Origin: Halomonas sp. 54_146
Lineage (GTDB): Bacteria > Pseudomonadota > Gammaproteobacteria > Pseudomonadales > Halomonadaceae
Assembly (NCBI RefSeq): GCF_001507855.1
Contig: NZ_LGEN01000003.1
Location: forward strand, 91,225 to 155,224
Length of the DNA: 64,000 bases
Direction: 5' to 3'
This document shows, in pieces, positions 36,174 to 44,497 of this stretch. The notes under the pieces were generated by a model. That model had not been told where the DNA came from, did no database searches, and was given only the letters and a program-made list of their open reading frames with translations. The first letter of the stretch is position 1, and every line of letters begins with the position of its first letter. The position numbers and the translations under genes are program-made.

Positions 36174-37240
36174 GAATACTGCTTAACGCCACCCTGGTGC
36201 CGTTTATGCGCGGCGGCGCGGATTACCATATAGAAGGCGTTTCCAAAGCGCTGCGCGAACACGGCCACGAGGTAGAGCTGCTGAGGTTGCCGTTTCGGTT
36301 CAGCCCCGAAAACGACATTCGCCACCTGATGGACTACGTGGAAAGCCTGGATATGAGCGCCCCTAACGGCGTCACCATCGACCGCGCCATCAGCCTGCAA
36401 TTTCCCGCCTGGGGCATCACTCACCCCGAGCACACCGTATGGGTAATGCACCAGCACCGCGCCTGCTACGAATTGTGGCAAGGCGAGCCAGGACGAGACG
36501 AACAAGGGCAAAACGAAGCGCCCACCGACGAACAGCGCGCCCTGCGCGAAGCCGTGCACGCCTTTGATAACCGCTACCTGGGCAGCGCCCAGCGGCTATT
36601 TGCCAACTCCCAACGGGTGGCCGAACGCCTCAAGCACTACAATGGGCTAACGGCCGCACCGCTGTACCACCCGCCGTTTGGTGCCGAACACTTCCGCTGT
36701 GAAGAGGAGTGGGGCTACGTGTTCTGCCCCAGCCGCTTAGAAAGCCTTAAGCGCCAGGATTTACTGATTGAAGCCGCCCGCCACCTGAAAAGCCCGGCGC
36801 GCATTATTATTGCCGGCGAAGGCGGCCAGCGGGAGCGCTACCAGCAGCTCATTAACCGCCACGGCCTGCAGCAAACGGTTAAGCTGGTCGGGCGCTTTAG
36901 TGAAGCGGAAAAGCTCGCCTGGTACGCCCATTCGCTGGCGGTTTTCTTCGGCCCCTTTGATGAAGACTACGGCTACATTACCCTGGAAGCCATGCTCTCT
37001 GCCAAGCCGGTGATTACCTGCCGCGACAGCGGCGGCCCGCTGGAATTTGTGCAGCACCAAGAAACCGGCTGGGTGGTAGAACCCAAGCCGCTAGAAATTG
37101 CCGCCGCCATTGATGCTGCCTGGGAAAACCGCGCCCGAACGGCGGAAATGGGCCGCGCAGGCCAAGCCGCTTACCACCGTGCGGGCATTAGCTGGCAACA
37201 AGTGGTGAGCACGCTGCTAGGCGAGGGGGGCAGGGCATGA
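36170..37240 (+). CDS. GT4 glycosyltransferase
   Basis: 356-aa GT-B enzyme starting at a GTG that overlaps the stop of the methyltransferase gene (GTGA). N-terminal LVPFMRGGADYHIEGVSKAL is an acceptor-side loop; the donor domain shows CPSRLESLKRQDLLIEAAR (about 184-202) and FGPFDEDYGYITLEAMLSAK (about 262-281). The next gene overlaps its stop (ATGA), so the three are translationally coupled. Its sequence resembles the first half of the next protein, suggesting duplication. Confidence 0.82.
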   Translation: MRILLNATLVPFMRGGADYHIEGVSKALREHGHEVELLRLPFRFSPENDIRHLMDYVESLDMSAPNGVTIDRAISLQFPAWGITHPEHTVWVMHQHRACYELWQGEPGRDEQGQNEAPTDEQRALREAVHAFDNRYLGSAQRLFANSQRVAERLKHYNGLTAAPLYHPPFGAEHFRCEEEWGYVFCPSRLESLKRQDLLIEAARHLKSPARIIIAGEGGQRERYQQLINRHGLQQTVKLVGRFSEAEKLAWYAHSLAVFFGPFDEDYGYITLEAMLSAKPVITCRDSGGPLEFVQHQETGWVVEPKPLEIAAAIDAAWENRARTAEMGRAGQAAYHRAGISWQQVVSTLLGEGGRA

Positions 37241-39792
37241 AAATCGCCCTTATCGCCCCCAGTGGTGTGCCGTTTGCCGTGGGTGGGGCAGAAAAGCTCT
37301 GGTGGGGCTTGCTGCACCACACCAACCAGCTTAGCGACCACCAGATGGAGCTAATCAAACTGCCCGCCGCCGAGCGCAATTTCGCTGAATTAATCGCCAG
37401 CTACCAGCGCTTTAGCGAGCTAGACGTTAGCCATTTCGACCGAGTGATAACCACCAAGTACCCCGCCTGGATGGTCGCCCACCCGGACCACCACCTGTAT
37501 TTGCAGCACACCCTGCGCGGGCTTTACGACACCTACCCCTGGCCTAATTTAACCGCCGCCGACCCCTTTACGCCCCAGGCCTGGCCCGGTGAAAAAGGCC
37601 AAAAAGCGATTCGCCTGCTGCGCTACCACCCAGAACTTAGCCGTTTGCGCCGCCTGCTGGCTGCCCCGCCCGAACGCGCCCAGCTGCCCGAACTGTTCGC
37701 CTGCCTGAAACGGCTAATGCACGGCCCCTGGCTGCCCCACGCCGCCAGGGAAGGGCTGTTTGCGTTTCCCGGCCCGCTCAGCCGCGCAGTGATACACCAC
37801 CTAGACCGCATTGCCACCGCGCCCGGCGCAATCACCGCCTACCACGCAATTTCCCGCAACGTAACCCGGCGGGCCGATTACTTTCCCCGTGGGGTATCGG
37901 TAAAAGTGATTCACCACCCCTCCGACCTACCGCCACCGGCTGAATTTACGGGCAATAGTGCGGCTAGCGAGCACAGGGAAGAATCAACGGCCGTGCAAGG
38001 CTACCTGTTTACCGTTAGCCGCCTGGATGGCCCCAAACGGCTTGACCTGCTGGTGCGCGCCTTTCTGCTCACCGAAGTAGCGCTAGAGCTACGCATTGCC
38101 GGTACCGGCCCCATGGAGGCCGAACTAAAAGCCCTGGCCGCAAACGACCCGCGCATCCGCTTTCTGGGCTTTGTCCGCGACAGCGACGTAGCTGCCCAGT
38201 ACCAACACGCCCTGGCGGTGCCGTTTCTACCGTTTGATGAAGATTACGGCCTGATTACCGTTGAGGCCATGAGCGCCGGTAAACCGGTCATCACCACTAC
38301 CGATGCGGGCGGCGTGAACGAGTTTGTTCGCCACGGCGAAACCGGCTGGTGCGTAGCCCCCACGCCAGAAGCGCTGGCCAGTGCCATTACCCAAGCCTTT
38401 GAAAACCGCCCGCATACCCGCGTCATGGGCGAAAACGCCCGCCGCGCCGTGGCCCATGTCACCTGGCAAGACACCGTGCGCGAACTAATCAACACCCCAG
38501 GCCAGCCAAGCGCTACTTCCCCCGCGCGTTTTCCCGTGGTGCAGGGTAGCGGTGCCTGCAACAAAGCCCGCGCGCACTGGCTGGTGTTGAATACCTACCC
38601 GGTGTACCCGCCCATGGGCGGCGGCCAAAGCCGCATGTTCCATTTTTACCGCCACGTTGCTTCTGAGCTAGGTATTCGCGTGACGCTGCTGGTGCTAGCG
38701 CCGCCCGCCAGCCACGCGGCGGAAAGCCAAGAGCAGTGCCGCGAAATCGCCCCCGGCCTGTTTGAACACCGCGTACCGTTAAGCCGCAGCCAGGCACGCC
38801 AGCAGCAAGCTCTGCAAGCCGCACTCGGCGTGCCGGTGGACGACATTGCCGCCATTCAAGGCTGGCGCGAAAACCCGCGCTTTATCGAGTTGCTGCGCCA
38901 CTACGCCCAAACCGCCACCCAAGGGGTATGCGCCCACCCCTATTTGGTGCATGCCCTACAAGAGCACTTAACAGTAGAGTGGTGGTACGAAGCCCACAAC
39001 GTGGAAACTGACTTAAAACGCGCCATTCTGGCCACACCACTGGCCCAGCAAATGCCCCAAGCGCTGCAGGCCATGGCCGAGGTAGAAACCGCCGAACGCC
39101 TTGCCTGTGAACAGAGCCAGCAAGTGCTGGCCTGTGCCGAAGGTGATTTAGTGACCTTCCGCCAGCGCTATGGCCTGCCGGCCGATAAAGGCCGCGTAGT
39201 GCCCAACTGTGCCAACCTGGAACAGTTGCCGTTTATTGATATAGCGACCCGCAGCGAATGGCAGAGGCGCCTGCAGCAGCACCGCCCCGTGGCGCTGTTT
39301 TTAGGCAGTTGGCACGGCCCCAACCTGGAAGCCGCCGAGTTTATTTGCCGCCAACTGGCCCCCGCCTGCCCCCAGGTGGTGTTTTATTTAGCCGGCAGCC
39401 TGTGCGACCACCCGGATTTTCGCCACCTGCCGCCCAACGTGCGCGCGCTGGGGCGGGTAAGCAATGCAGAACTGGCCGTGTTGCTGGCCAGTGTGGATGT
39501 GGCGCTAAACCCCATGTTTTCTGGCTCGGGCAGTAATTTAAAAATGCTCGATTACACCGCCAGTGGGGTGCCGGTGTTGACCACCCCGTTTGGTAACCGC
39601 GGGTTGGATTTCACCCCCCAGCAGGTGTGGCTGGCAGAAAAGGCCGAATGGCCCGCCGCGTTAACGGCATTGTTGGCAAGCACGCCCGCCCAGCGCCAAG
39701 TGAAGGTAGTTGACGCACGTCAACGCACGGCGCGCTACTTCGATTGGGCGGTAGCGGTTCATCGCATCGCTGATTGCGGCAATTCAAATTAG
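37237..39792 (+). CDS. Two-domain GT4 glycosyltransferase, WbdA-like polymerase candidate
   Basis: 851-aa protein with two complete GT-B units. The first (~1-410) has LIAPSGVPFAVGGAEKLWWG, VSRLDGPKRLDLLVRAFL and LPFDEDYGLITVEAMSAGKP; the second (~430-851) has NTYPVYPPMGGGQSRMFHFY, FLGSWHGPNLEAAEFI and SGSGSNLKMLDYTASGVPVL. Size and two-domain layout match WbdA, the O9a mannan polymerase of ~840 aa, and the place after the methyltransferase gene is similar. The second unit looks more distant from classic mannosyltransferases. There is no obvious terminator after it. Confidence 0.8.
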   Translation: MKIALIAPSGVPFAVGGAEKLWWGLLHHTNQLSDHQMELIKLPAAERNFAELIASYQRFSELDVSHFDRVITTKYPAWMVAHPDHHLYLQHTLRGLYDTYPWPNLTAADPFTPQAWPGEKGQKAIRLLRYHPELSRLRRLLAAPPERAQLPELFACLKRLMHGPWLPHAAREGLFAFPGPLSRAVIHHLDRIATAPGAITAYHAISRNVTRRADYFPRGVSVKVIHHPSDLPPPAEFTGNSAASEHREESTAVQGYLFTVSRLDGPKRLDLLVRAFLLTEVALELRIAGTGPMEAELKALAANDPRIRFLGFVRDSDVAAQYQHALAVPFLPFDEDYGLITVEAMSAGKPVITTTDAGGVNEFVRHGETGWCVAPTPEALASAITQAFENRPHTRVMGENARRAVAHVTWQDTVRELINTPGQPSATSPARFPVVQGSGACNKARAHWLVLNTYPVYPPMGGGQSRMFHFYRHVASELGIRVTLLVLAPPASHAAESQEQCREIAPGLFEHRVPLSRSQARQQQALQAALGVPVDDIAAIQGWRENPRFIELLRHYAQTATQGVCAHPYLVHALQEHLTVEWWYEAHNVETDLKRAILATPLAQQMPQALQAMAEVETAERLACEQSQQVLACAEGDLVTFRQRYGLPADKGRVVPNCANLEQLPFIDIATRSEWQRRLQQHRPVALFLGSWHGPNLEAAEFICRQLAPACPQVVFYLAGSLCDHPDFRHLPPNVRALGRVSNAELAVLLASVDVALNPMFSGSGSNLKMLDYTASGVPVLTTPFGNRGLDFTPQQVWLAEKAEWPAALTALLASTPAQRQVKVVDARQRTARYFDWAVAVHRIADCGNSN

Positions 39793-40191
39793 CGACTATG
39801 ATGCGCACATACGTTTGTGAACACAGTTCGAAAACCCGTTAAGTGAAGGGAATAGGTGCCTTAGCGGGCAGCTTGCCGGTTCGCAACACCGCCTAATAGA
39901 GCGCGCTGCCAAGCGTCGTTTACGGCAGTGCGACTAAGCTAGGTTTACGCTATGCCTAAGCTAAATTGATGAAAACATACGGCGCTATCATTGACTTGTC
40001 ATGATTTTGACCTATACATTAAGCGCGTAGCCAAGTGCGACGGCGGTAGCAGAAGACAAGGAAACCCCCTTCTAGCTACCCCCCGTTTACTAACGGCAAC
40101 GCATAAGCTTCACCTTGAGCGCTCAAGGTAATGAAAGGCCCGCTCCAACTTTTTTGGGGCGGCCATTGCAAAGCAAGGAGACTATAGTCCC
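39793..40191 (+). promoter_or_regulatory. Promoter and long leader of the 581-aa DUF4214 protein
   Basis: A 399-nt gap without genes. A promoter candidate is TTGACT (39991-39996), 16-nt spacer, TATACA (40013-40018), giving a ~165-nt leader. In the leader lies a perfect 18-bp palindrome at 40112-40129 (half ACCTTGAGC), then a GC hairpin at about 40138-40166 (arms near GGCCCGCTCC and GGGGCGGCC). The ribosome site AAGGAG follows. Long structured leaders and strong Shine-Dalgarno sequences are common for abundant surface proteins. Confidence 0.5.
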
Positions 40192-41937
40192 ATGGCAACA
40201 CAAGAAAATCTCGATCGCGTACAGCAGCTTTATGTCGCCTATTACGGCCGTCCGGCTGACCAAGAAGGTCAGGAATACTGGGCAGACCGCCTGGAAGCTG
40301 AAGGCGAAGGCGCCATCATCAACGCATTCGGCAACTCTGAAGAGTACGCTGCGCTGGCCGAGGGCCAAGGCAACGGTACTCTGATCAACAACATCTACCT
40401 GCAAGCGTTTGGTCGTGGCGCTGATCCGGAAGGCTTAGCGTACTACGCTGGCGTTCTGGAGCGTGGCGAAAAGAGCCTGGCTGAAATCGCCACCACCATC
40501 ATCAACGCCGCTGGCGGCAGCGACAAGGAAGCTTTTGATGTTCGCGTTGAAGCTGCTGCAGCTTATACCGCTGAATCCGGTGCTGCTGCTGACTACGATA
40601 TAGTAGCTGCTAAAGATGCCATCGAAGCTGGCGTGAATGCTAAAGATCTCACTGCAGCATTGGAAGCCTATAAGACCGCTCTTGACGAGAAAGAAGCGTT
40701 CTTGGAAGAAGGTGAGTTCGCTAATGATGCTGCGGTAGGTCAAGAGTTGACTGATGCAGAGTCTGCAGTTACAAGCTCTAACCTCGAAACTCAGAACGTG
40801 ATTAGCGCCAAGATTGTAGATGCTCAGGAAACCAAGGCTGTGGCCGAAGCAGCTATCGCTGAGGTAGACGGTCTGAAAGCCGTTGTTGACGCTTACCTGG
40901 CTTCTGAGACTAACCTTGAGAATGCCCAAAAGGCTGCTTCTGACGCAGCGGCTGAGCTGGCTGGAGAAGAAACTACCTTCGAAGCGCGTGGCAAAGCTAA
41001 CAACACTCTGGAAATTACAGAAGCTAACACTACTCCCGCCCCTGGTACTATCAAGCTGGCTTTGCAGGGAGACGCTACCAGCAGCACAACATTTGTTATT
41101 TACAACCAAGCAGATGTCAATTCCAAGTGGGTTTTGAACAAAACTGCTCTTGAGAGCGCACAGACTTTCGCTTCCAACAATGGCGTTGAGGGTCTAGACG
41201 CTTTGGTAGCAGAACTTCAGGCTTCTCTTGCTGCTGACGATGCGGAAGCTGCAGCTCAAACCGCTCGCAACAGCGCTCTGGACGATTTGTTGGATGCAGA
41301 GGATGCAGCAGACGCAACCGTCGATAACTCTAATGTAAATGTCGATGCTAACACCACCATCTCTGCCACTAATGCTCCGCTGACTAATGAGCTACTGACT
41401 CAGATTGAAACTATTGAGAGTCTTCAGCAGAAACTTGAAACTCGCACTAAGCTTGATGCAGATGTGGCTGCAGCCAAAGCTGACGTGGCTGAGATGGAAG
41501 CTCTGAACAAAACCGTCGCGGACGCTAAAGCGGTTCTGGAAGACTCCGAGGAAGACGGTGGCTTTGGTGTCACTCTGACTGAATTCGCTGTTGGTGGCAC
41601 AGCGACTGCTGAAAACGATCTTTTCGTATTCAGCACCGATGCTGACGGCGCTTCCGTGGCTCAGTTCGGCGCCGCTGGCGAAGATAAGATTTATATCGGT
41701 GATAGCTTCACACGTGTAGATCTGGCCTCTGATGCAGTCTTCAGTAAAGAGCAAGGTGATGCGTCTACCCTGGAAGTATTCTTCCAGCAGGATGGCAACA
41801 ACGCTGTTCTGACTTTTGAAGATAAAGCTTTCGCTGGTAGTGGCTCATCTACTACTGAAGATCTTACTGAAATCACCCTAACCGGTGTTAATATCGAAGA
41901 TCTGAGCATCAATAACGGCTTTATCACCGTTGCCTAA
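40192..41937 (+). CDS. DUF4214 surface protein, candidate S-layer-like protein
   Basis: 581-aa acidic protein, no Sec signal, no cysteine seen. Residues ~1-135 carry two DUF4214 repeats (YYGRPADQEGQEYW, FGRGADPEGLAYY) followed by a helical part. Residues ~135-460 are Ala/Glu/Asp-rich and mostly helical or coiled-coil. The last ~110 residues are a beta-rich unit (GGTATAENDLFVFSTDADG, AAGEDKIYIGDSF, LTGVNIEDLSINNGFITVA), like the C-terminal secretion ends of RTX/S-layer proteins. Features of high expression: strong AAGGAG, GCT-rich codon use unlike the GC-rich glycosyltransferase genes before it, and two terminators after it. N-terminal layout and neighbourhood recall Caulobacter RsaA; this is an analogy, not proven homology. 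Confidence 0.75.
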   Translation: MATQENLDRVQQLYVAYYGRPADQEGQEYWADRLEAEGEGAIINAFGNSEEYAALAEGQGNGTLINNIYLQAFGRGADPEGLAYYAGVLERGEKSLAEIATTIINAAGGSDKEAFDVRVEAAAAYTAESGAAADYDIVAAKDAIEAGVNAKDLTAALEAYKTALDEKEAFLEEGEFANDAAVGQELTDAESAVTSSNLETQNVISAKIVDAQETKAVAEAAIAEVDGLKAVVDAYLASETNLENAQKAASDAAAELAGEETTFEARGKANNTLEITEANTTPAPGTIKLALQGDATSSTTFVIYNQADVNSKWVLNKTALESAQTFASNNGVEGLDALVAELQASLAADDAEAAAQTARNSALDDLLDAEDAADATVDNSNVNVDANTTISATNAPLTNELLTQIETIESLQQKLETRTKLDADVAAAKADVAEMEALNKTVADAKAVLEDSEEDGGFGVTLTEFAVGGTATAENDLFVFSTDADGASVAQFGAAGEDKIYIGDSFTRVDLASDAVFSKEQGDASTLEVFFQQDGNNAVLTFEDKAFAGSGSSTTEDLTEITLTGVNIEDLSINNGFITVA

Positions 41938-41957
41938 GCTACTCTGAGCTTGGTCAC

Positions 41958-41985
41958 AGGGGGAGGGTAACCTCCCCCTTGTTCC
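41958..41985 (+). terminator. First terminator after the 581-aa protein gene
   Basis: GGGGGAGG-GTAA-CCTCCCCC hairpin followed by TTGTTCC, about 20 nt after the stop. Confidence 0.8.
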
Positions 41986-42069
41986 TTCGAAGTCATCGGG
42001 TGGTTCAGTACAGGCTGCCGGATGCAGTAAGCGCCCAAGCGTTTGCTTGCTCAGAAGAAGTAAGATCAA

Positions 42070-42100
42070 AACCCCTGGCCTTGGCTGGGGGTTTTTTTAT
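42070..42100 (+). terminator. Second terminator after the 581-aa protein gene
   Basis: Arms near ACCCCTGGCC and GGCTGGGGGT, a nearly perfect stem, followed by seven T. Two terminators in a row suggest a heavily transcribed unit. Confidence 0.8.
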
Positions 42101-42204
42101 TGGCTGAGAAAACTGAAAAAAGCACTTTGCCCTACGCGCCCGTTATATAGCTGGGCAATGTAGGCAGGGTGTGCAGCAAAGTGAGAAGCCGCACTGTGTA
42201 AAGT

Positions 42205-42244
42205 TTGTAAGATATTTCTTACAAAAATGAAGCGAATGTATTAC
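42205..42244 (+). promoter_or_regulatory. Conserved palindrome plus block upstream of the 645-aa DUF4214 gene
   Basis: Palindrome TTGTAAGATATTTCTTACAA at 42205-42224, then GCGAATGTATTAC at 42232-42244. The palindrome starts 145 nt before the ATG. An ungapped equivalent with the same spacing stands 144 nt before the DUF4214 gene at 53130. It is a probable binding site for a dimeric regulator. The rest of the 41938-42349 gap contains two terminators and no gene. Confidence 0.65.
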
Positions 42245-42349
42245 GAGAAGATGATTGGAAACGTGGTACTTTCTGCCCTGATACGCTTGGTAAGCGTGCT
42301 AATAAGCCATTAGGCATAAGTATAGAAAAACGGGGAACAATGGCCAGTT

Positions 42350-44287
42350 ATGGAAAATACGACGTTAATTCAACAGCTGTACATCGCTTATTATGGCCGC
42401 CCCGCTGACCCGGAAGGTCTTGACTATTGGGCCACCCGCCTGGAAGAAAGTGGCGGTGACCTGGGCACGGTGATTGATGCCTTTGCAACGTCCACTGAGT
42501 TCGAGTCTCGCTTCGGCAATCTGAGCGAACAAGCGCTGATCAACAACCTCTACCAGCAGATTTTAGGTCGCCCGGCCGAAGAGGAAGGCCTTGCGTTTTA
42601 TACCGGTATGCTCGCACGTGGGGATAGCTCGCTGATTGAGCTGGCGCTGGATATCGCCAACGGCGCCCAGGGCACTGATACCACCACCATCCAAAACCGT
42701 GTTGAGGTTGCCCAGCAGTTCACCCAGAACATGGCTGAGCGTGGCCTGGATTACGGCAGCATTGAGGCTGCTGGCCAGCTACTGGCGGGCGTGACTTCTG
42801 TAACCAACGTCAGCGAGTATATCCAGAGTGCGGTAAATCAGCTGCTAGACACTCTACCTGCCGCGGGTAACGCAGGGCCAAATGAAGATGAAGACGAAGC
42901 GCCGAGCACGGGGGGAGGTAGTGTTGGTGGTGGTAGCTCTACTGGCAATAACACGCCCGCCAAGACCTTCAATGCAGAGATTAACGAGTTGGGGGTGGTC
43001 TCTTTTTCAGGGACAGCCAAGGGCGACATAACCGTTTGGATGGATTCAGTGCATGATGGTGTGGCTAATTATATAGACTATGCGGTGTTTATGCGGGATG
43101 GGGTGAAATCTGAACCTATCTTAAACGCTAAGATTACGTCATTGGATCTTGCAGGAAATAAACTGGTTGTTAGCGATTATTTATACTGGGTAACTGCATG
43201 GGAAATCGAGAACGGTGAAGTCGAGTATCAGCTGGGCAGTGTTATTAATTCATATGAAGCCATCGAGGCTTATCATCTGGCTGAGAAATTCCCGGATGTT
43301 TCTTTTGTCGGTGGCAATGTTATTGTCCCTAGCAGGAGCGATGGGGATATCATAATGCCCCTGCCTGATACGGCTGATATTGTCATTGGTAAAATATTTT
43401 ACCAAACTGAATTCAGCCCTCTTTATTACTCAGAGGGTCGTTGGGGTGATTACTCTCTAGCCGAGGTGTTTTTAGCAGATAGCACTCTCAAAGTTTCAGA
43501 CTTTTTTGTGGTAAAGCAAGCATCTGATCTTTACGTGGGCGGTGTTAAACCGAGTGACGGGGAGGGCAGCTATCAGCTAAAAGAGATGATTGGAGGCGAT
43601 GAGTACGGCTTCTATAATGATAGTGGGTCTAGCACTATTGTGATTGATTTATCAAAAGAGTTTGAAGAAATTCGGGTTCATGGCTTCCAGTTAGGCACAT
43701 CTGATCAAGCAGATACGATGATGTTTGATATTGAGGGAGACGATTTTCCCGTTAGTAAGCTTGAAAATCTTTACGAGTTTGAAAAAGGCGAGTTTGATGG
43801 CTCAGGTGCTGCCTCCATTGAAGCAGGGCCTTTGTTAGATAAAGTGGAAACGATCGCTATTGCATCCAACCAGACAAGCTACTATAAGCTTTTCGAATCA
43901 GACGTTGATGAAATGTTCACCTTCACTATCGGGTTTGATACCTCGAACAATGGCGAGGCAGATTCTTTCCTTGTGCTTTTCGATGTGGTTGGGTCAACCT
44001 CAAACGGCATGACCTCCGAGGTGCTGTCATTCGGCGAAGGCAATGATGCGCATCTGATGGGAATTGAGAATTTGGCTAATCAAATACCCAGCTTGGACGT
44101 TGCGACGTCTGAAGCAAGTTATGAACTTGCGGACTTGTTTAGCGCCGCGGCTGAAGACGGTGTGGTGTTCTCTAAACCAAGTGAAAATCTCGAAGACTCT
44201 GGATTTATTGAGCTTCTTGGTGTTGTTGCCTCTAATTTTGATGTAGCAGTCGCGTCAGTAGTGGTACCTGCACCAGAACTCTCGTAA
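42350..44287 (+). CDS. DUF4214 surface protein, 645 aa
   Basis: No Sec signal. Two N-terminal DUF4214 repeats (LYIAYYGRPADPEGLDYW at about 9-26, LGRPAEEEGLAFY at about 75-87), then a helical part to ~180, a flexible Gly/Ser linker (STGGGSVGGGSSTGNN, about 186-201) and a ~440-residue acidic, mostly beta-rich region that I do not recognise. A C-terminal hydrophobic strand pattern (GVVASNFDVAVASVVV) would fit a type I secretion signal. Shares its N-terminal module with the proteins at 40192 and 53130. Downstream codons are more AT-rich than the N-terminal part, so the variable region may have a different origin. Confidence 0.72.
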   Translation: MENTTLIQQLYIAYYGRPADPEGLDYWATRLEESGGDLGTVIDAFATSTEFESRFGNLSEQALINNLYQQILGRPAEEEGLAFYTGMLARGDSSLIELALDIANGAQGTDTTTIQNRVEVAQQFTQNMAERGLDYGSIEAAGQLLAGVTSVTNVSEYIQSAVNQLLDTLPAAGNAGPNEDEDEAPSTGGGSVGGGSSTGNNTPAKTFNAEINELGVVSFSGTAKGDITVWMDSVHDGVANYIDYAVFMRDGVKSEPILNAKITSLDLAGNKLVVSDYLYWVTAWEIENGEVEYQLGSVINSYEAIEAYHLAEKFPDVSFVGGNVIVPSRSDGDIIMPLPDTADIVIGKIFYQTEFSPLYYSEGRWGDYSLAEVFLADSTLKVSDFFVVKQASDLYVGGVKPSDGEGSYQLKEMIGGDEYGFYNDSGSSTIVIDLSKEFEEIRVHGFQLGTSDQADTMMFDIEGDDFPVSKLENLYEFEKGEFDGSGAASIEAGPLLDKVETIAIASNQTSYYKLFESDVDEMFTFTIGFDTSNNGEADSFLVLFDVVGSTSNGMTSEVLSFGEGNDAHLMGIENLANQIPSLDVATSEASYELADLFSAAAEDGVVFSKPSENLEDSGFIELLGVVASNFDVAVASVVVPAPELS

Positions 44288-44497
44288 GCGCTACTGCTTC
44301 ATACGAGGCGCGAGCAATGAAACGCCCAAGAGCGCCGCGCCTCGCTCCCATGCCATCTTAAGATGACACCTCAAAACCAACTATCTCAAAACCCAGCCCA
44401 GATCGCCATGCATGCCCAGGTGAAGTAAGATAACACCCCTAATTTGGCCTTGGGTTAGGTCATTGGGTCGTCTATTAAAAAATAAAAGGGAATATAA

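Noticed and set aside
36170..39792. Frameshift splitting a single three-domain glycosyltransferase
   Set aside because: The GTGA and ATGA overlaps are regular start-stop couplings and each product has complete GT-B halves.
44304..44344. Inverted repeat CGAGGCGCG ... CGCGCCTCG after the 645-aa gene
   Set aside because: The loop is over 20 nt and there is no T tract, so I do not call it a terminator.
44354..44365. Palindrome CATCTTAAGATG 144 nt before the protease gene, considered as a third copy of the DUF4214 element
   Set aside because: The distance is the same, but the sequence shares only a short half-site and the GCGAATGT block is missing.
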